Source of the DNA: Pelomicrobium methylotrophicum
GTDB lineage: Bacteria > Pseudomonadota > Gammaproteobacteria > Burkholderiales > UBA6910
Reading direction: 5' to 3'
Assembly (NCBI RefSeq): GCF_008014345.1
Contig: NZ_VPFL01000005.1
Coordinates: 62,001-126,000, forward strand
Length of the DNA: 64,000 nt
Shown: one piece after another, positions 8,070-18,146 of the stretch
How positions within the stretch are numbered: position 1 is the stretch's first letter
How the letters are laid out: every line of letters begins with the position of its first letter
Notes under the pieces: model-generated
The model's database searches: none
What the model was told of the DNA's origin: nothing
What the model saw: only the letters and a program-made list of their open reading frames with translations
Translations under genes and position numbers: made by a program

Positions 8070-8104
8070 CGGCGGCTTGGAAAGGCCGCCGTATTCTTTT
8101 ATTT
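8070..8104 (+). terminator. intrinsic terminator after pqqA2
   Basis: CGGCGGC (8070-8076) pairs with GCCGCCG (8085-8091), followed by TATTCTTTTATTT. It ends a short transcript starting upstream of pqqA2. The 7934-8255 gap contains this structure and the leader of the beta-propeller gene; I see no other coding sequence there. Confidence 0.65.
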
Positions 8105-8255
8105 CAGGCGGTTCCCCGCTCGCCCCAAGGCTGGAACTCCCGATGCGGGCGGTGTCCGTGGAAAGAGGGCGGGCGGTTTTCGGCCTACCCTGGTTCCGTT
8201 CCGTCCTGGCAACAGGAACAGGTTGGAAAAATGATCCGCTGAAGAAAGGGAAAGG

Positions 8256-9203
8256 ATGAAACACTTCTCACGCGTCCCCGCTTTTCTCTTTTTGCTCCTC
8301 TCGCCCTTGAGCGGCATGGCTGTCCCCTTGGCTTACGTCCCGAACGAGGAGAGCGGCACCATCTCGGTGATCGACACGGCCCAGGACAGGGTGATCGGCG
8401 AGATCCAGGCCGGGAAGAAGCCCCGGGGCCTGGTCGTCAGCAAGGACGGCAAGCACCTCTACGTCAGCGACCAGCCCAACAACTCGCTGGTCATCGTCGA
8501 TCTGGAGAAGCGTGCCGCCGTGGGTCGGATCGAGCTGGGGGAGTCGCCGGAAGGCGTGAGCATCTCTCCCGACGGCCGATGGGTGGTCGCGGCGGTGGAA
8601 CTGTCGAACAGCGTCGCCTTCATCGATACCGCCACCCACCGGAAACAGTTCAGCGTCAAGGTCCAAGGCAAGAACCCGGAGCATGCGGTCTTCAGCCCCG
8701 ATGGAAAGTGGTTGTACGTGAGCGCCGAGGAGGCGGAGCAGGTCGATGTGATCGACGTGGCCCGGCGCGAGCAGGTCGCCGCCATCCCCGTGGGCCGGCG
8801 GCCGCGGGGCATCGGCTTTCTCCCCGGCGGCAGTCGGGCCTACGTGGCGTGCGAGTTGGCAAACGAGGTCCACGTCATCGACGTGGCGAGCCGCCAGGTG
8901 TTGGCCGTGATCAAGGCGGGCAATTTCTCCAATGGCGTGGCGGTGCGTCCGGACGGGAAAAGGGTTTACGTGTCCAATGGCAAGGACGCCACCGTATCGG
9001 TGATCGACACCGCCGAAAACCGCATCGTCGCCACGGTGCCGGTGGGCAAGCGTCCTTGGAACATGGCGATCACGCCGGACGGGCGGAAGCTGTACGTGGC
9101 CAACGGGCGGTCCAACTCGGTGTCGGTGATCGATACGGACACTCACCAGCTCCTGCGTGAAATTCAGGTGGGAGAGCGGCCGTGGGGCGTGGTGATCCGG
9201 TAG
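8256..9203 (+). CDS. secreted 7-bladed YVTN-family beta-propeller, PQQ-catabolism-associated type
   Basis: 315 residues with a Sec signal peptide (about 1-22, ending GMAVP). Seven roughly 42-residue repeats follow, each with a YVSN/YVAN-type start, a sVIDt core and a PDGk turn. A family of such periplasmic propellers is known next to PQQ-dependent alcohol dehydrogenase genes; proximity to pqqA2 fits. It has no recognisable catalytic motif and probably binds a partner protein or ligand. AAAGGGAAAGG precedes the ATG. Its end overlaps the start of the cytochrome gene by 22 bases, so the two are likely co-translated. Confidence 0.88.
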   Translation: MKHFSRVPAFLFLLLSPLSGMAVPLAYVPNEESGTISVIDTAQDRVIGEIQAGKKPRGLVVSKDGKHLYVSDQPNNSLVIVDLEKRAAVGRIELGESPEGVSISPDGRWVVAAVELSNSVAFIDTATHRKQFSVKVQGKNPEHAVFSPDGKWLYVSAEEAEQVDVIDVARREQVAAIPVGRRPRGIGFLPGGSRAYVACELANEVHVIDVASRQVLAVIKAGNFSNGVAVRPDGKRVYVSNGKDATVSVIDTAENRIVATVPVGKRPWNMAITPDGRKLYVANGRSNSVSVIDTDTHQLLREIQVGERPWGVVIR

Positions 9204-9769
9204 CGGCGGCGGGCGCACCCCCCGCGCCCGCCGCCGGGGTCGGGCGCGGCAGTGAGCGTTATCACTGGGTCGCGATCCTGCTGCACTGGGTGATCGCCGC
9301 CTTGATCTTCGGCCAGTTTGCCCTGGGATGGTACATGGTGGACCTGCCCAAGGGGCCGGACCGCTCCTATTTCTTCGCCCTGCACAAATCCCTGGGCTTG
9401 ACCGCCGCCATGCTCATCGCGCTGCGCATCGCGTGGCGCTTGACCCACCCGGCTCCCGTCCTGCCGGCCGCTCTCCCGGCGTGGAAGATCCAGGCGGCGG
9501 CCCTCAATCACCGTTTGCTCTATCTCTGCATGGTGCTCATGCCGCTCTCCGGCTATCTGTCTTCTTCCTTCACCCAGTATCCGATGAAGTTTTTCGGGCT
9601 GCCGTTTCCCAAGCTCGGGTGGGCGCATGAGCTGGTGAACCAAATCTTCACCACCATCCACGTGACCACGTCTTACGCGTTCATCGTCCTGATTGCGGTG
9701 CATGTGGCCGCGGCGGTGCAGCACCTGCTGCGCCGGGATGGTGTTTTCAGCCGCATGCTCTTTCCGTAG
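9182..9769 (+). CDS. cytochrome b561-family di-haem membrane protein
   Basis: 195 residues starting from a GTG inside the end of the beta-propeller gene. There are four predicted membrane helices with histidines placed for two b haems (HWVIAALIFGQ, LHKSLGL, the LNHRLLYL helix, and IHVTTSYAFIVLIAVHVAAAVQH). b561 proteins pass electrons between periplasmic donors and quinone. Downstream of a PQQ-associated propeller, it could be the membrane electron acceptor for a periplasmic quinoprotein, but this is inferred from context only. Confidence 0.88.
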   Translation: MGRGDPVAAAGAPPAPAAGVGRGSERYHWVAILLHWVIAALIFGQFALGWYMVDLPKGPDRSYFFALHKSLGLTAAMLIALRIAWRLTHPAPVLPAALPAWKIQAAALNHRLLYLCMVLMPLSGYLSSSFTQYPMKFFGLPFPKLGWAHELVNQIFTTIHVTTSYAFIVLIAVHVAAAVQHLLRRDGVFSRMLFP

Positions 9770-9872
9770 ACCCCTGGACGGCGATCATGTCCTCGCTGCG
9801 AGGCGGATCTTCCCCCTTGGTCACGTGGGCGCTCGAGGGGCCAGGGGCAGGCGGTCCAGGGAGATCGATGCC

Positions 9873-10262
9873 TTACAGCAGCGCGGCGGCCGGATGGGTG
9901 CGCTTGGTCACCGCCACCGCCACGATATAGAGGAATACGACCTGGGCGGCAAGCCAGGCGACGATCCGATCCCGCTTTGTTTCCCCGTGCTTCAGGCCGT
10001 ACATCCCGAGGAAGATGTAGAGCACCAGCGCGACGACCTTGGCGCTGACCCAGCCGGCCACGAGCGGGTACTGGTGCATCAGAATCGAAAGCGTCACGCC
10101 GGTGGCGAGCAGGAGAGTGTCGTTGACATGGGGGACGATCCTGACCCACCGCCGCCGCAACAGGGGTGATTCGCGGATCATCCACAGCCCCCGCACGAAG
10201 AACAGCGCGTAGCTCACTGCCACGCAGGTCACATGCAGGTGCTTGATCCAGGCGTACGCCAT
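9873..10262 (-). CDS. SirB2-family membrane protein
   Basis: 129 residues, mostly hydrophobic, with four predicted membrane helices and the family pattern YAWIKHLHVTCVAVSYALFFVRGLWM at the N-terminus and PHVNDTLLLATGV near residue 44. SirB2 was first described as an invasion gene regulator in Salmonella, but its biochemical role is unknown. The gene is convergent with the cytochrome gene and divergent from the second tonB. Confidence 0.85.
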   Translation of the reverse strand: MAYAWIKHLHVTCVAVSYALFFVRGLWMIRESPLLRRRWVRIVPHVNDTLLLATGVTLSILMHQYPLVAGWVSAKVVALVLYIFLGMYGLKHGETKRDRIVAWLAAQVVFLYIVAVAVTKRTHPAAALL

Positions 10263-10367
10263 CGCCGTGCATTATCGGCGGGCTGCCTGCGCCTGGCAAC
10301 CGGGGGCCAAAGCCGCGGGGTTCGTGGCCGCGCAGCGGCGGCGTATGATTCTCCCGGGGTTCGTCCC

Positions 10368-11207
10368 ATGACCCAAACGCCACGAAAGCCTGCTGACGTC
10401 ATCGAGTTTCCACGGTCGCCGGACGGTCCCGTGGGGGGGACGGAGGCTCGTTCGGGCCACGGTCGCTTTGTCGCGTGCCTCGCAGCCTCCACGCTCCTGC
10501 ACGCCGGTGCGCTGCTCTTGCCGGTGCCTCTCATCCACGATGAAGTCCGGCTGCCCGCGGTGCTGGCACCCTTCACGATGACCCTGGCGCCCAGCCCGGC
10601 GACGGATGCGGGAGACAGGCCTGGGACTGCACCCGCCGCTGCCGGCCCGCCGGCTTCCCGGCTTGCGCCGGCGAGACCCCGCCCGCCCGCCCCGGCGCGT
10701 CCGCAAGCGGAGGCGGCGGCTTTCCCCCTGGCGACCCCGGGGGCCCGCGGTGGACCCGGGGCATGGCGGACCGATACGCCGCTGCCTTCCCTGCCGGCGG
10801 AGCCTGGCGCTTCGCCAGCCCATGAACCCTTGCCGGTCAGCCCCGCCCCACCAACGGCCGCGCCGGGGACCGCGGCGGCCCCAATGCCGGGCCTGCCGTC
10901 TCGCGCGACAGCGGCGGTCACGCCCCCAAGCTATACGGCCGACTATTTGCGCAACCCCCTGCCCGAGTACCCGCTTTCCGCGCGGCGTCTAGGGCAGGAA
11001 GGGGTCGTGCTGCTGCGCGTGAAGGTGGACCCCGCGGGCGTCCCGGCCGAGGTTCACTTGGCGAAGAGCTCGGGTGTGGCCTCCTTGGACGAGGCTGCCC
11101 TGAAGGCCGTCCGCGGCTGGACCTTCGTTCCCGCCCGCCAAGGGCAGGAACCCGTGGCGGCCTGGGTGGAGGTGCCGATCCGGTTCCGATTGAGCGACGC
11201 CAAATGA
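10368..11207 (+). CDS. TonB-family energy transducer (second copy)
   Basis: 279 residues from the ATG at 10368. The frame is open further upstream, but that part overlaps the divergent SirB2 gene and has no ribosome site. There is a cytoplasmic N-terminus of about 30 residues, one membrane anchor (FVACLAASTLLHAGALLLPV), a Pro/Ala-rich spacer, and a C-terminal TonB domain (NPLPEYPLSARRLGQEGVVL to VPIRFRLSDAK). It is only distantly similar to the TonB at 6813-7622. No receptor is adjacent. Confidence 0.88.
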   Translation: MTQTPRKPADVIEFPRSPDGPVGGTEARSGHGRFVACLAASTLLHAGALLLPVPLIHDEVRLPAVLAPFTMTLAPSPATDAGDRPGTAPAAAGPPASRLAPARPRPPAPARPQAEAAAFPLATPGARGGPGAWRTDTPLPSLPAEPGASPAHEPLPVSPAPPTAAPGTAAAPMPGLPSRATAAVTPPSYTADYLRNPLPEYPLSARRLGQEGVVLLRVKVDPAGVPAEVHLAKSSGVASLDEAALKAVRGWTFVPARQGQEPVAAWVEVPIRFRLSDAK

Positions 11208-11346
11208 AACCGGGGGGAGGCGGGCCTCCACCCTTGGCCCGGCTCGTCCCTCCCGGCCCGCCGCCGGAAGCCTTCCCCCGGCAAGCGAGGGAAGCGTTCC
11301 GGAAGATGCGGCCGCAAGCCCCTCGCGTCCTCTTAAAGGCGGGTCC

Positions 11347-11363
11347 TTAAGCATCCCTTAAGC
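11347..11363. promoter_or_regulatory. PmrA/QseB-type response-regulator box
   Basis: CTTAAG-CATCC-CTTAAG is an exact CTTAAG-N5-CTTAAG direct repeat, the published recognition pattern for PmrA/QseB-group OmpR regulators. A third, degenerate CTTAAA lies at 11333-11338. It is about 67 bases upstream of the protease GTG. The OmpR-type regulator at 13022, two genes downstream, is the expected binder. Confidence 0.7.
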
Positions 11364-11429
11364 GAGACTGGGGCACCATGAGGATGACGCGCGGAGCATG
11401 GGGCTCCGCCCCACGCAAGGAGGTTTGAC

Positions 11430-12920
11430 GTGAGTGCGATGGATTTCACTCCCCGAATGAAGAAGATCGCTGCGGCGGTTGCCCTGGTGGTGGCCGTGGG
11501 TGCTGCGGCCACGGCGTACCAGGAGCGGGCCACCGCGACCGCCTCGGCGACGGCGGGCCAAAGCGTGCCCGCCGCGCCCGCTTTGATGGTGCCCGACTTC
11601 AGCGCCCTCGTGGCGAAGGTGAGCGATGCAGTGGTCAACGTCCAGGTCGAGCGCAAGGCCGCGCCGGCGTCTAGCCGATTTCCCCAGCTCGACGAGGACG
11701 GACCCTTCGGCGAATTCTTCAGGCATTTCGGGATTCCGGTTCCCGATTTTGCGCCTCCAGGGCCCGTGCAGGGCCTGGGCTCTGGTTTTATCATTTCGGC
11801 CGACGGCTACATCGTGACCAACCAGCACGTCATCGATGGGGCCGACAAGGTCACCGTGAAGCTCAACGACAAGCGCGAGTTCGAGGCCAAAGTGGTCGGC
11901 GGCGATAGAGCGAGCGACGTCGCTCTGCTCAAGATCGACGCCCAGGACCTTCCGACGGTGACCATCGGCGATTCCAAGAACCTGAAGGTCGGGCAATGGG
12001 TGGTGGCGATTGGCGCGCCGTTCGGGCTAGAGCGTACCGCCACCGCGGGCATCGTCAGCGCGCTGCATCGCAATCTGCCGGGGGACAGCTACGTGCCGTT
12101 CATTCAGACCGACGTGGCGGTGAATCCCGGCAATTCGGGGGGGCCCCTGTTCGACACGGCCGGCCGCGTTGTGGGCATCAACTCCCAGATCTACAGCCGT
12201 AGCGGAGGCTACATGGGCGTCTCGTTCGCCATCCCGACCGACGTGGCGATGAACGTGGTGCAGCAGCTCAAGACCACCGGCAAGGTGGAGCGAGGCTGGC
12301 TGGGCGTCACGATGCAGGAAGTGACCCACGATCTGGCTCGATCGTTCGGCCTGGAGCAACCTCGGGGCGCTCTCGTGTCGCAAGTGGTGCCCGGCAGCCC
12401 CGCGGAGAAGGCCGGCGTGAAGGTGGGCGACATCATCGTGGGCTACGCCGGTCAGGCGATCAATGATAGCGGCGATTTGCCGCCGCTGGTGGCGGGCACC
12501 AAGCCCGGCGAGAAAAAGACGCTCACCGTCATCCGCGAGGGAAGGCAAAGGACGCTCGAGGTGAGGGTGGGCGAGTTTCCGGGCCAGGGCAAAGTGCGGC
12601 TCGCCGCGGCCGAGCAGGGCGACCGCGTTCGGCTCAACCTCGCCATCTCCGATCTGACCCCCCAGCAGCGCCGGGAGCTCGGCGTGGAACGGGGCGGCGT
12701 GCTGGTCGAGGATGTGGGGCCCGGCATCGCGGCGGAGGCTGGCGTACAGCCCGGCGACGTCATCCTCCAGTTTGACGGCCAGCCGGTGAAGGACGCGGCC
12801 CAGTTGAAAGAACTGGTGCGGGACCTGAAGCCGGGCAAGAACGTCGCGATCCTGGTGAAGCGCGACCAGGGCACGCTGTTCCTGGCGCTTAAGGTGCCCG
12901 ACCAGGGCGCCCGCGGTTGA
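11430..12920 (+). CDS. Do/HtrA-family periplasmic serine protease (DegP/DegQ/MucD type)
   Basis: 496 residues. GTG start 5 bases after AGGAGG; membrane/signal helix about 12-30. The trypsin-like domain has the complete triad H133 (TNQHVID), D163 (ASDVALL) and S236 (GNSGGP). Two PDZ domains follow (about 290-380 and 400-490; GALVSQVVPGSPAEKAGVKVGDII and GGVLVEDVGPGIAAEAGVQPGDVI). It degrades or refolds misfolded envelope proteins. The linkage to a downstream two-component system and the PmrA/QseB box upstream suggest envelope-stress induction. Confidence 0.95.
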   Translation: MSAMDFTPRMKKIAAAVALVVAVGAAATAYQERATATASATAGQSVPAAPALMVPDFSALVAKVSDAVVNVQVERKAAPASSRFPQLDEDGPFGEFFRHFGIPVPDFAPPGPVQGLGSGFIISADGYIVTNQHVIDGADKVTVKLNDKREFEAKVVGGDRASDVALLKIDAQDLPTVTIGDSKNLKVGQWVVAIGAPFGLERTATAGIVSALHRNLPGDSYVPFIQTDVAVNPGNSGGPLFDTAGRVVGINSQIYSRSGGYMGVSFAIPTDVAMNVVQQLKTTGKVERGWLGVTMQEVTHDLARSFGLEQPRGALVSQVVPGSPAEKAGVKVGDIIVGYAGQAINDSGDLPPLVAGTKPGEKKTLTVIREGRQRTLEVRVGEFPGQGKVRLAAAEQGDRVRLNLAISDLTPQQRRELGVERGGVLVEDVGPGIAAEAGVQPGDVILQFDGQPVKDAAQLKELVRDLKPGKNVAILVKRDQGTLFLALKVPDQGARG

Positions 12921-12940
12921 ACCTGCGGTCCTCGCGTGGA

Positions 12941-12968
12941 AACGCCCCCGGCGCTGCCGGCGGGCGTT
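12941..12968. other. strong hairpin between protease and response regulator
   Basis: AACGCCC-c-CCGGC pairs with GCCGG-c-GGGCGTT around a GCT loop. No T-tract follows, so it is more likely an mRNA processing or stability element, or a weak attenuator between protease and regulator, than a full terminator. Confidence 0.45.
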
Positions 12969-13021
12969 GGCGCATTAAACTACAAAATACGAGCTCAGTC
13001 CGTTGACTGGACCCCGTATCC

Positions 13022-13684
13022 ATGCGCCTGCTTCTCGTCGAAGACGATCCGATGGTGGGTGATGCCGTGCGCAGGGGGCTGCGCCTGGAGGGGTTCGCCG
13101 TCGACTGGGTGCAAGATGGGCGGGCTGCGGAACTTGCGCTGGCCAACGGCGTGTATGCGCTCCTGCTGCTTGATCTGGGATTGCCGCGCAAGGATGGACT
13201 CCGGCTGCTTGAGGAGTTGCGCGCGGCGGGCAACGATATTCCCACCGTGATCATCACGGCCCGCGATGCCGTCCCCGACCGGGTGAAGGGGCTGGATGCC
13301 GGCGCCGACGACTACGTGAGCAAGCCCTTTGATTTGGAGGAACTGGTGGCGCGGGTGCGCGCCGTGTTACGGCGCCGGAGCGGCCGCGGACAGCCCCGGC
13401 TGATCGCGGGCGGCATCGCGCTCGATCCAACGACCCACGAGGTGACGGTCCGCGGCGAAGCCATCGCGCTTTCGCCCAAAGAGTTCGCGCTCCTGCGGGC
13501 ATTGATGGAGGAGCCCGGCGCGGTGCTTTCCCGCGAACAGCTGGAGGACCGTCTCTACGGTTGGGGCGAGGAGGTGGAGTCCAACGCCGTTGAAGTGCAC
13601 ATCCACAACTTGCGCAAGAAGCTGGGCCCGGAAGCCATTCGCAACGTGCGCGGCGTTGGTTATAAGCTGGGCGATATCAGGTGA
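13022..13684 (+). CDS. OmpR-family response regulator (QseB/PmrA group)
   Basis: 220 residues: receiver domain with acidic residues E7-D8-D9, phospho-acceptor D51 (LLLLDLGLPRKDG) and conserved Lys in VSKPFDLEEL. A winged-helix DNA-binding domain follows (about 127-217; LSPKEFALLRALM, SNAVEVHIHNLRKKLG, NVRGVGYKL). Its closest family pattern is QseB/PmrA. It overlaps the kinase gene by 4 bases (GTGA). An exact CTTAAG-N5-CTTAAG box upstream of the protease fits this regulator controlling the whole protease-regulator-kinase unit. Confidence 0.94.
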   Translation: MRLLLVEDDPMVGDAVRRGLRLEGFAVDWVQDGRAAELALANGVYALLLLDLGLPRKDGLRLLEELRAAGNDIPTVIITARDAVPDRVKGLDAGADDYVSKPFDLEELVARVRAVLRRRSGRGQPRLIAGGIALDPTTHEVTVRGEAIALSPKEFALLRALMEEPGAVLSREQLEDRLYGWGEEVESNAVEVHIHNLRKKLGPEAIRNVRGVGYKLGDIR

Positions 13685-15000
13685 AGTCGCTGCGCGCGCG
13701 GCTACTGGCGGGATTGCTGGGGGGGCTCGCGCTCACGCTGGCCGTGGCCGGCTACGCCATCTACCGCCAGGCTCGCGCTGAAGTCAACCAGCTTCTCGAT
13801 TACCAGCTCGAGCAGACCGCGCTGAGCCTGCGCCACCAGAGCCTCATCGCCATCGCCGTAGGCGCTGAGGTGCCCTTGGAGGCCGACGCGGACCTGCTGG
13901 TGCAGATCTGGGACGGGGCATCCGGCCTGTTGTACGTCTCGGACCGCACGCGCGAGATGCCCATCTTCGACCAGCAGGGGTTCAGCGATGCCAGCGTGGA
14001 CGGCGAGCGTTGGCGCGTCTACGTGCTACGCTTTGGCCCCCGGGTGATCCAGGTGGCGCAGCCGTCGGCTACGCGCCTGCGGCTGTCGGCCGAGGCGGCG
14101 CTGCGCAACATCGCACCCTTCGTGTTCCTGCTGCCGGTGGCGGGGATCGTGGTGTGGCTGGCCGTGGGCCGCGGCTTGGCGCCGCTGACTCGTCTGGCAT
14201 CCGACATCCAGCGCCGCACCCCTGCCGGCCTCGAGCCGCTGGCGGAGGCGGACCTCCCGGACGAGCTCATGCCCCTGGTCCGGTCGCTGAACGACCTGCT
14301 GGTGCGGCTGCGCCAAGCGTTGGACGCCCAGCGCCAGTTCGTGGCCGATGCGGCCCACGAGCTGCGCACGCCGCTCACCGCCGTGCGGCTGCAGATTCAA
14401 CTCCTGGACAGGGCGCCTTCGGAGGCCGAGCGGGCTGAAGCCCTGGAGGCCCTGCGGCAGGGGCTCAAGCGCGCCTCCCATCTGACCGAGCAGCTGCTTC
14501 TCATGGCGCGCCTGGATCCCGAGGCCGCCGTCCAGAAGGAGCAGCTGGATCTGGCGGCGCTGGCTCGCGCCGTGGTGGAGGAGTGGGAGCCGATTGCGCA
14601 TGCACGGCGCATCGACCTGGGGCTCGCGCGGGCGGAGGGCGTCGTGATGGAAGGCGAGGCGGCGAGCCTGCGGGCGCTGCTGGGAAACTTGGTGGACAAC
14701 GCGGTGCGCTACACGCCGGAAGGTGGTCGGGTGGACGTGTCCGTGTACCGGGATCAGGGCGAGCCGGTGCTCCGGGTGGAAGATACGGGGCCGGGGATCG
14801 CGCCCGAGGAGCGTTCCCGGGTGTTCGACCGGTTCTATCGGGGCGCCGGGGCCGCTGGGACGGGGACCGGCCTGGGGCTTGCCATCGTCAAGCGCGCTGC
14901 TGACCGCCATGGGGCCCGCGTGACCTTGGACAGCGGATCTGGCGGGCGGGGACTCCGCGTCACGGTCCGGTTTCCGGCTGACCTTCGGCCTGGCCCTTGA
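13681..15000 (+). CDS. sensor histidine kinase (QseC/PmrB group)
   Basis: 439 residues from a GTG overlapping the regulator stop. Membrane helices at about 7-27 and 144-163 flank a periplasmic domain of roughly 115 residues. A linker, HisKA with H226 (ADAAHELRTPL), and an ATPase domain (N box LLGNLVDNAVRYTPEGG, G1 EDTGPGIAPEE, G2 GTGTGLGLAIVKR) follow. It would sense an envelope or metal/cationic signal and phosphorylate the upstream regulator; the actual stimulus is not deducible. Confidence 0.94.
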   Translation: MKSLRARLLAGLLGGLALTLAVAGYAIYRQARAEVNQLLDYQLEQTALSLRHQSLIAIAVGAEVPLEADADLLVQIWDGASGLLYVSDRTREMPIFDQQGFSDASVDGERWRVYVLRFGPRVIQVAQPSATRLRLSAEAALRNIAPFVFLLPVAGIVVWLAVGRGLAPLTRLASDIQRRTPAGLEPLAEADLPDELMPLVRSLNDLLVRLRQALDAQRQFVADAAHELRTPLTAVRLQIQLLDRAPSEAERAEALEALRQGLKRASHLTEQLLLMARLDPEAAVQKEQLDLAALARAVVEEWEPIAHARRIDLGLARAEGVVMEGEAASLRALLGNLVDNAVRYTPEGGRVDVSVYRDQGEPVLRVEDTGPGIAPEERSRVFDRFYRGAGAAGTGTGLGLAIVKRAADRHGARVTLDSGSGGRGLRVTVRFPADLRPGP

Positions 15001-15140
15001 GCGTTGGCCCGCTTGGGGCTGAGACGGCGCCTTGAATCGTCGGCCCCCTCAGGCCGCCCGGCATGATGTTTTTGTGCAATTTGTGGTAACTTCTGCACTG
15101 ACGCGGTTTTGACGCCCAAGCAGTACAACCGAGGCCTGTC

Positions 15141-15701
15141 GTGACCTGGATTCTGGCGGTGAACCTGGCGGGGATGCCGGACCGATGGCTGGAGGTGGAA
15201 GATGCCATCACCTACCACGCCAAGGGCATGGTCGCGTGGTCGGTGGGCAACCTAGTGTGCACCTACCGCGGCGGCATTTCGCGGGTGACGGGGGTGCGCT
15301 CGGAGCTTTCCACCCGGTCCATCATTGCGATCAAAGGCACCGACTTCATGCCCAGCCGGGAACGGGAGCCGGCTTTGACCAACGCGGCCCTGTTTGCCCG
15401 CGACCGATACCTTTGTGCGTATTGCGGCCAGCAGTTTCGCGAACGACAGCTTTCGCGCGACCACATCATTCCCCTCTCCCGCGGCGGGAAGGACCGGTGG
15501 ATGAACGTGGTGACCGCGTGCAAGGCGTGCAACGGCAAGAAGAACAACCGCACCCCCGAGGCGGCGCGCATGACGCTCCTGTATGCGCCGTACGTGCCGA
15601 GCCGCCACGAGCACCTGATCCTGCAGAATCGCCGCATCCTCGCCGACCAGATGGAATACCTGATGGCGCGCGTGCCCAAGCACAGCCGGCTCCACTCGTA
15701 A
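15141..15701 (+). CDS. HNH endonuclease family protein
   Basis: 186 residues from a GTG. The C-terminal half carries a zinc-binding HNH fold: CAYCGQQF, then the catalytic segment SRDHIIPLSRGGKDRWMNVV, then CKACNGKKNNRTP. The N-terminal 80 residues (WLEVEDAITYHAKGMVAWSVG) are typical of a chromosomal HNH family common in betaproteobacteria. No restriction-modification or phage genes lie nearby, so a housekeeping or repair role is more likely than defence. The exact substrate is unknown. Confidence 0.88.
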   Translation: MTWILAVNLAGMPDRWLEVEDAITYHAKGMVAWSVGNLVCTYRGGISRVTGVRSELSTRSIIAIKGTDFMPSREREPALTNAALFARDRYLCAYCGQQFRERQLSRDHIIPLSRGGKDRWMNVVTACKACNGKKNNRTPEAARMTLLYAPYVPSRHEHLILQNRRILADQMEYLMARVPKHSRLHS

Positions 15702-15806
15702 GAGGAGGCCCGGCGGTCGCAAGCTGTCGGCGAGGGCGTTGCGGCGTTCGCTTTTCTCGTCGTGGTCTTTCTGCGGGATTTCCGCGCCTGCCGGCGGTTC
15801 GATCCG

Positions 15807-17750
<1,944 letters not shown>

Positions 17751-18110
17751 TCAGCGGACAAAGCGCAGGAACAGGCAAGTGGCTCCCATGACCGCCACCA
17801 CGGCGGTGCAGACGGCGGCCCCAAGCCCGAGAACGCTGCCCAGCACGGTGACCAAGGGGGGCTCGGCACCGGAGGCGGCCTGGGAGACGATCTGCAACAG
17901 GGCGAGCAACGCCGCCAGGAACGCGCTCCATTTGAGGGTATGGACGAGCAGATGGCCGAGCTGAGCGCGGTTGTGCCGGTAGGCGGCAGCCCGCTCCAGG
18001 GGCGTACCGCGCAGGACGTCGCGCAACAGACCCGCCGGCCAGGGAAAGCGCTGGATGAGCGATTCGCCCGGCAGCAACGGGATTGGGTGAAGGTTGCGCT
18101 TCACAATCAC
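17751..18110 (-). CDS. small two-helix membrane protein of unknown function
   Basis: 119 residues. The first 60 are polar and arginine-rich (LLPGESLIQRFPWPAGLLRDVLRGTPLERAAAY in part), followed by two predicted membrane helices (about 61-78 and 86-115). I do not recognise the family. It lies 36 bases downstream of the PQQ-dependent sugar dehydrogenase on the same strand and may be co-transcribed with it. Coding bias and ORF length support it as real, but no domain evidence is available. Confidence 0.5.
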   Translation of the reverse strand: MIVKRNLHPIPLLPGESLIQRFPWPAGLLRDVLRGTPLERAAAYRHNRAQLGHLLVHTLKWSAFLAALLALLQIVSQAASGAEPPLVTVLGSVLGLGAAVCTAVVAVMGATCLFLRFVR

Positions 18111-18146
18111 ATGGTGGACGTCCGTCGCCCTGGACGCAAGCGGCCT

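Noticed and set aside
15141-15701. HNH nuclease as a sign of a defence island or mobile intron
   Set aside because: No restriction-modification, phage or intron sequences nearby; the flanks are housekeeping genes.
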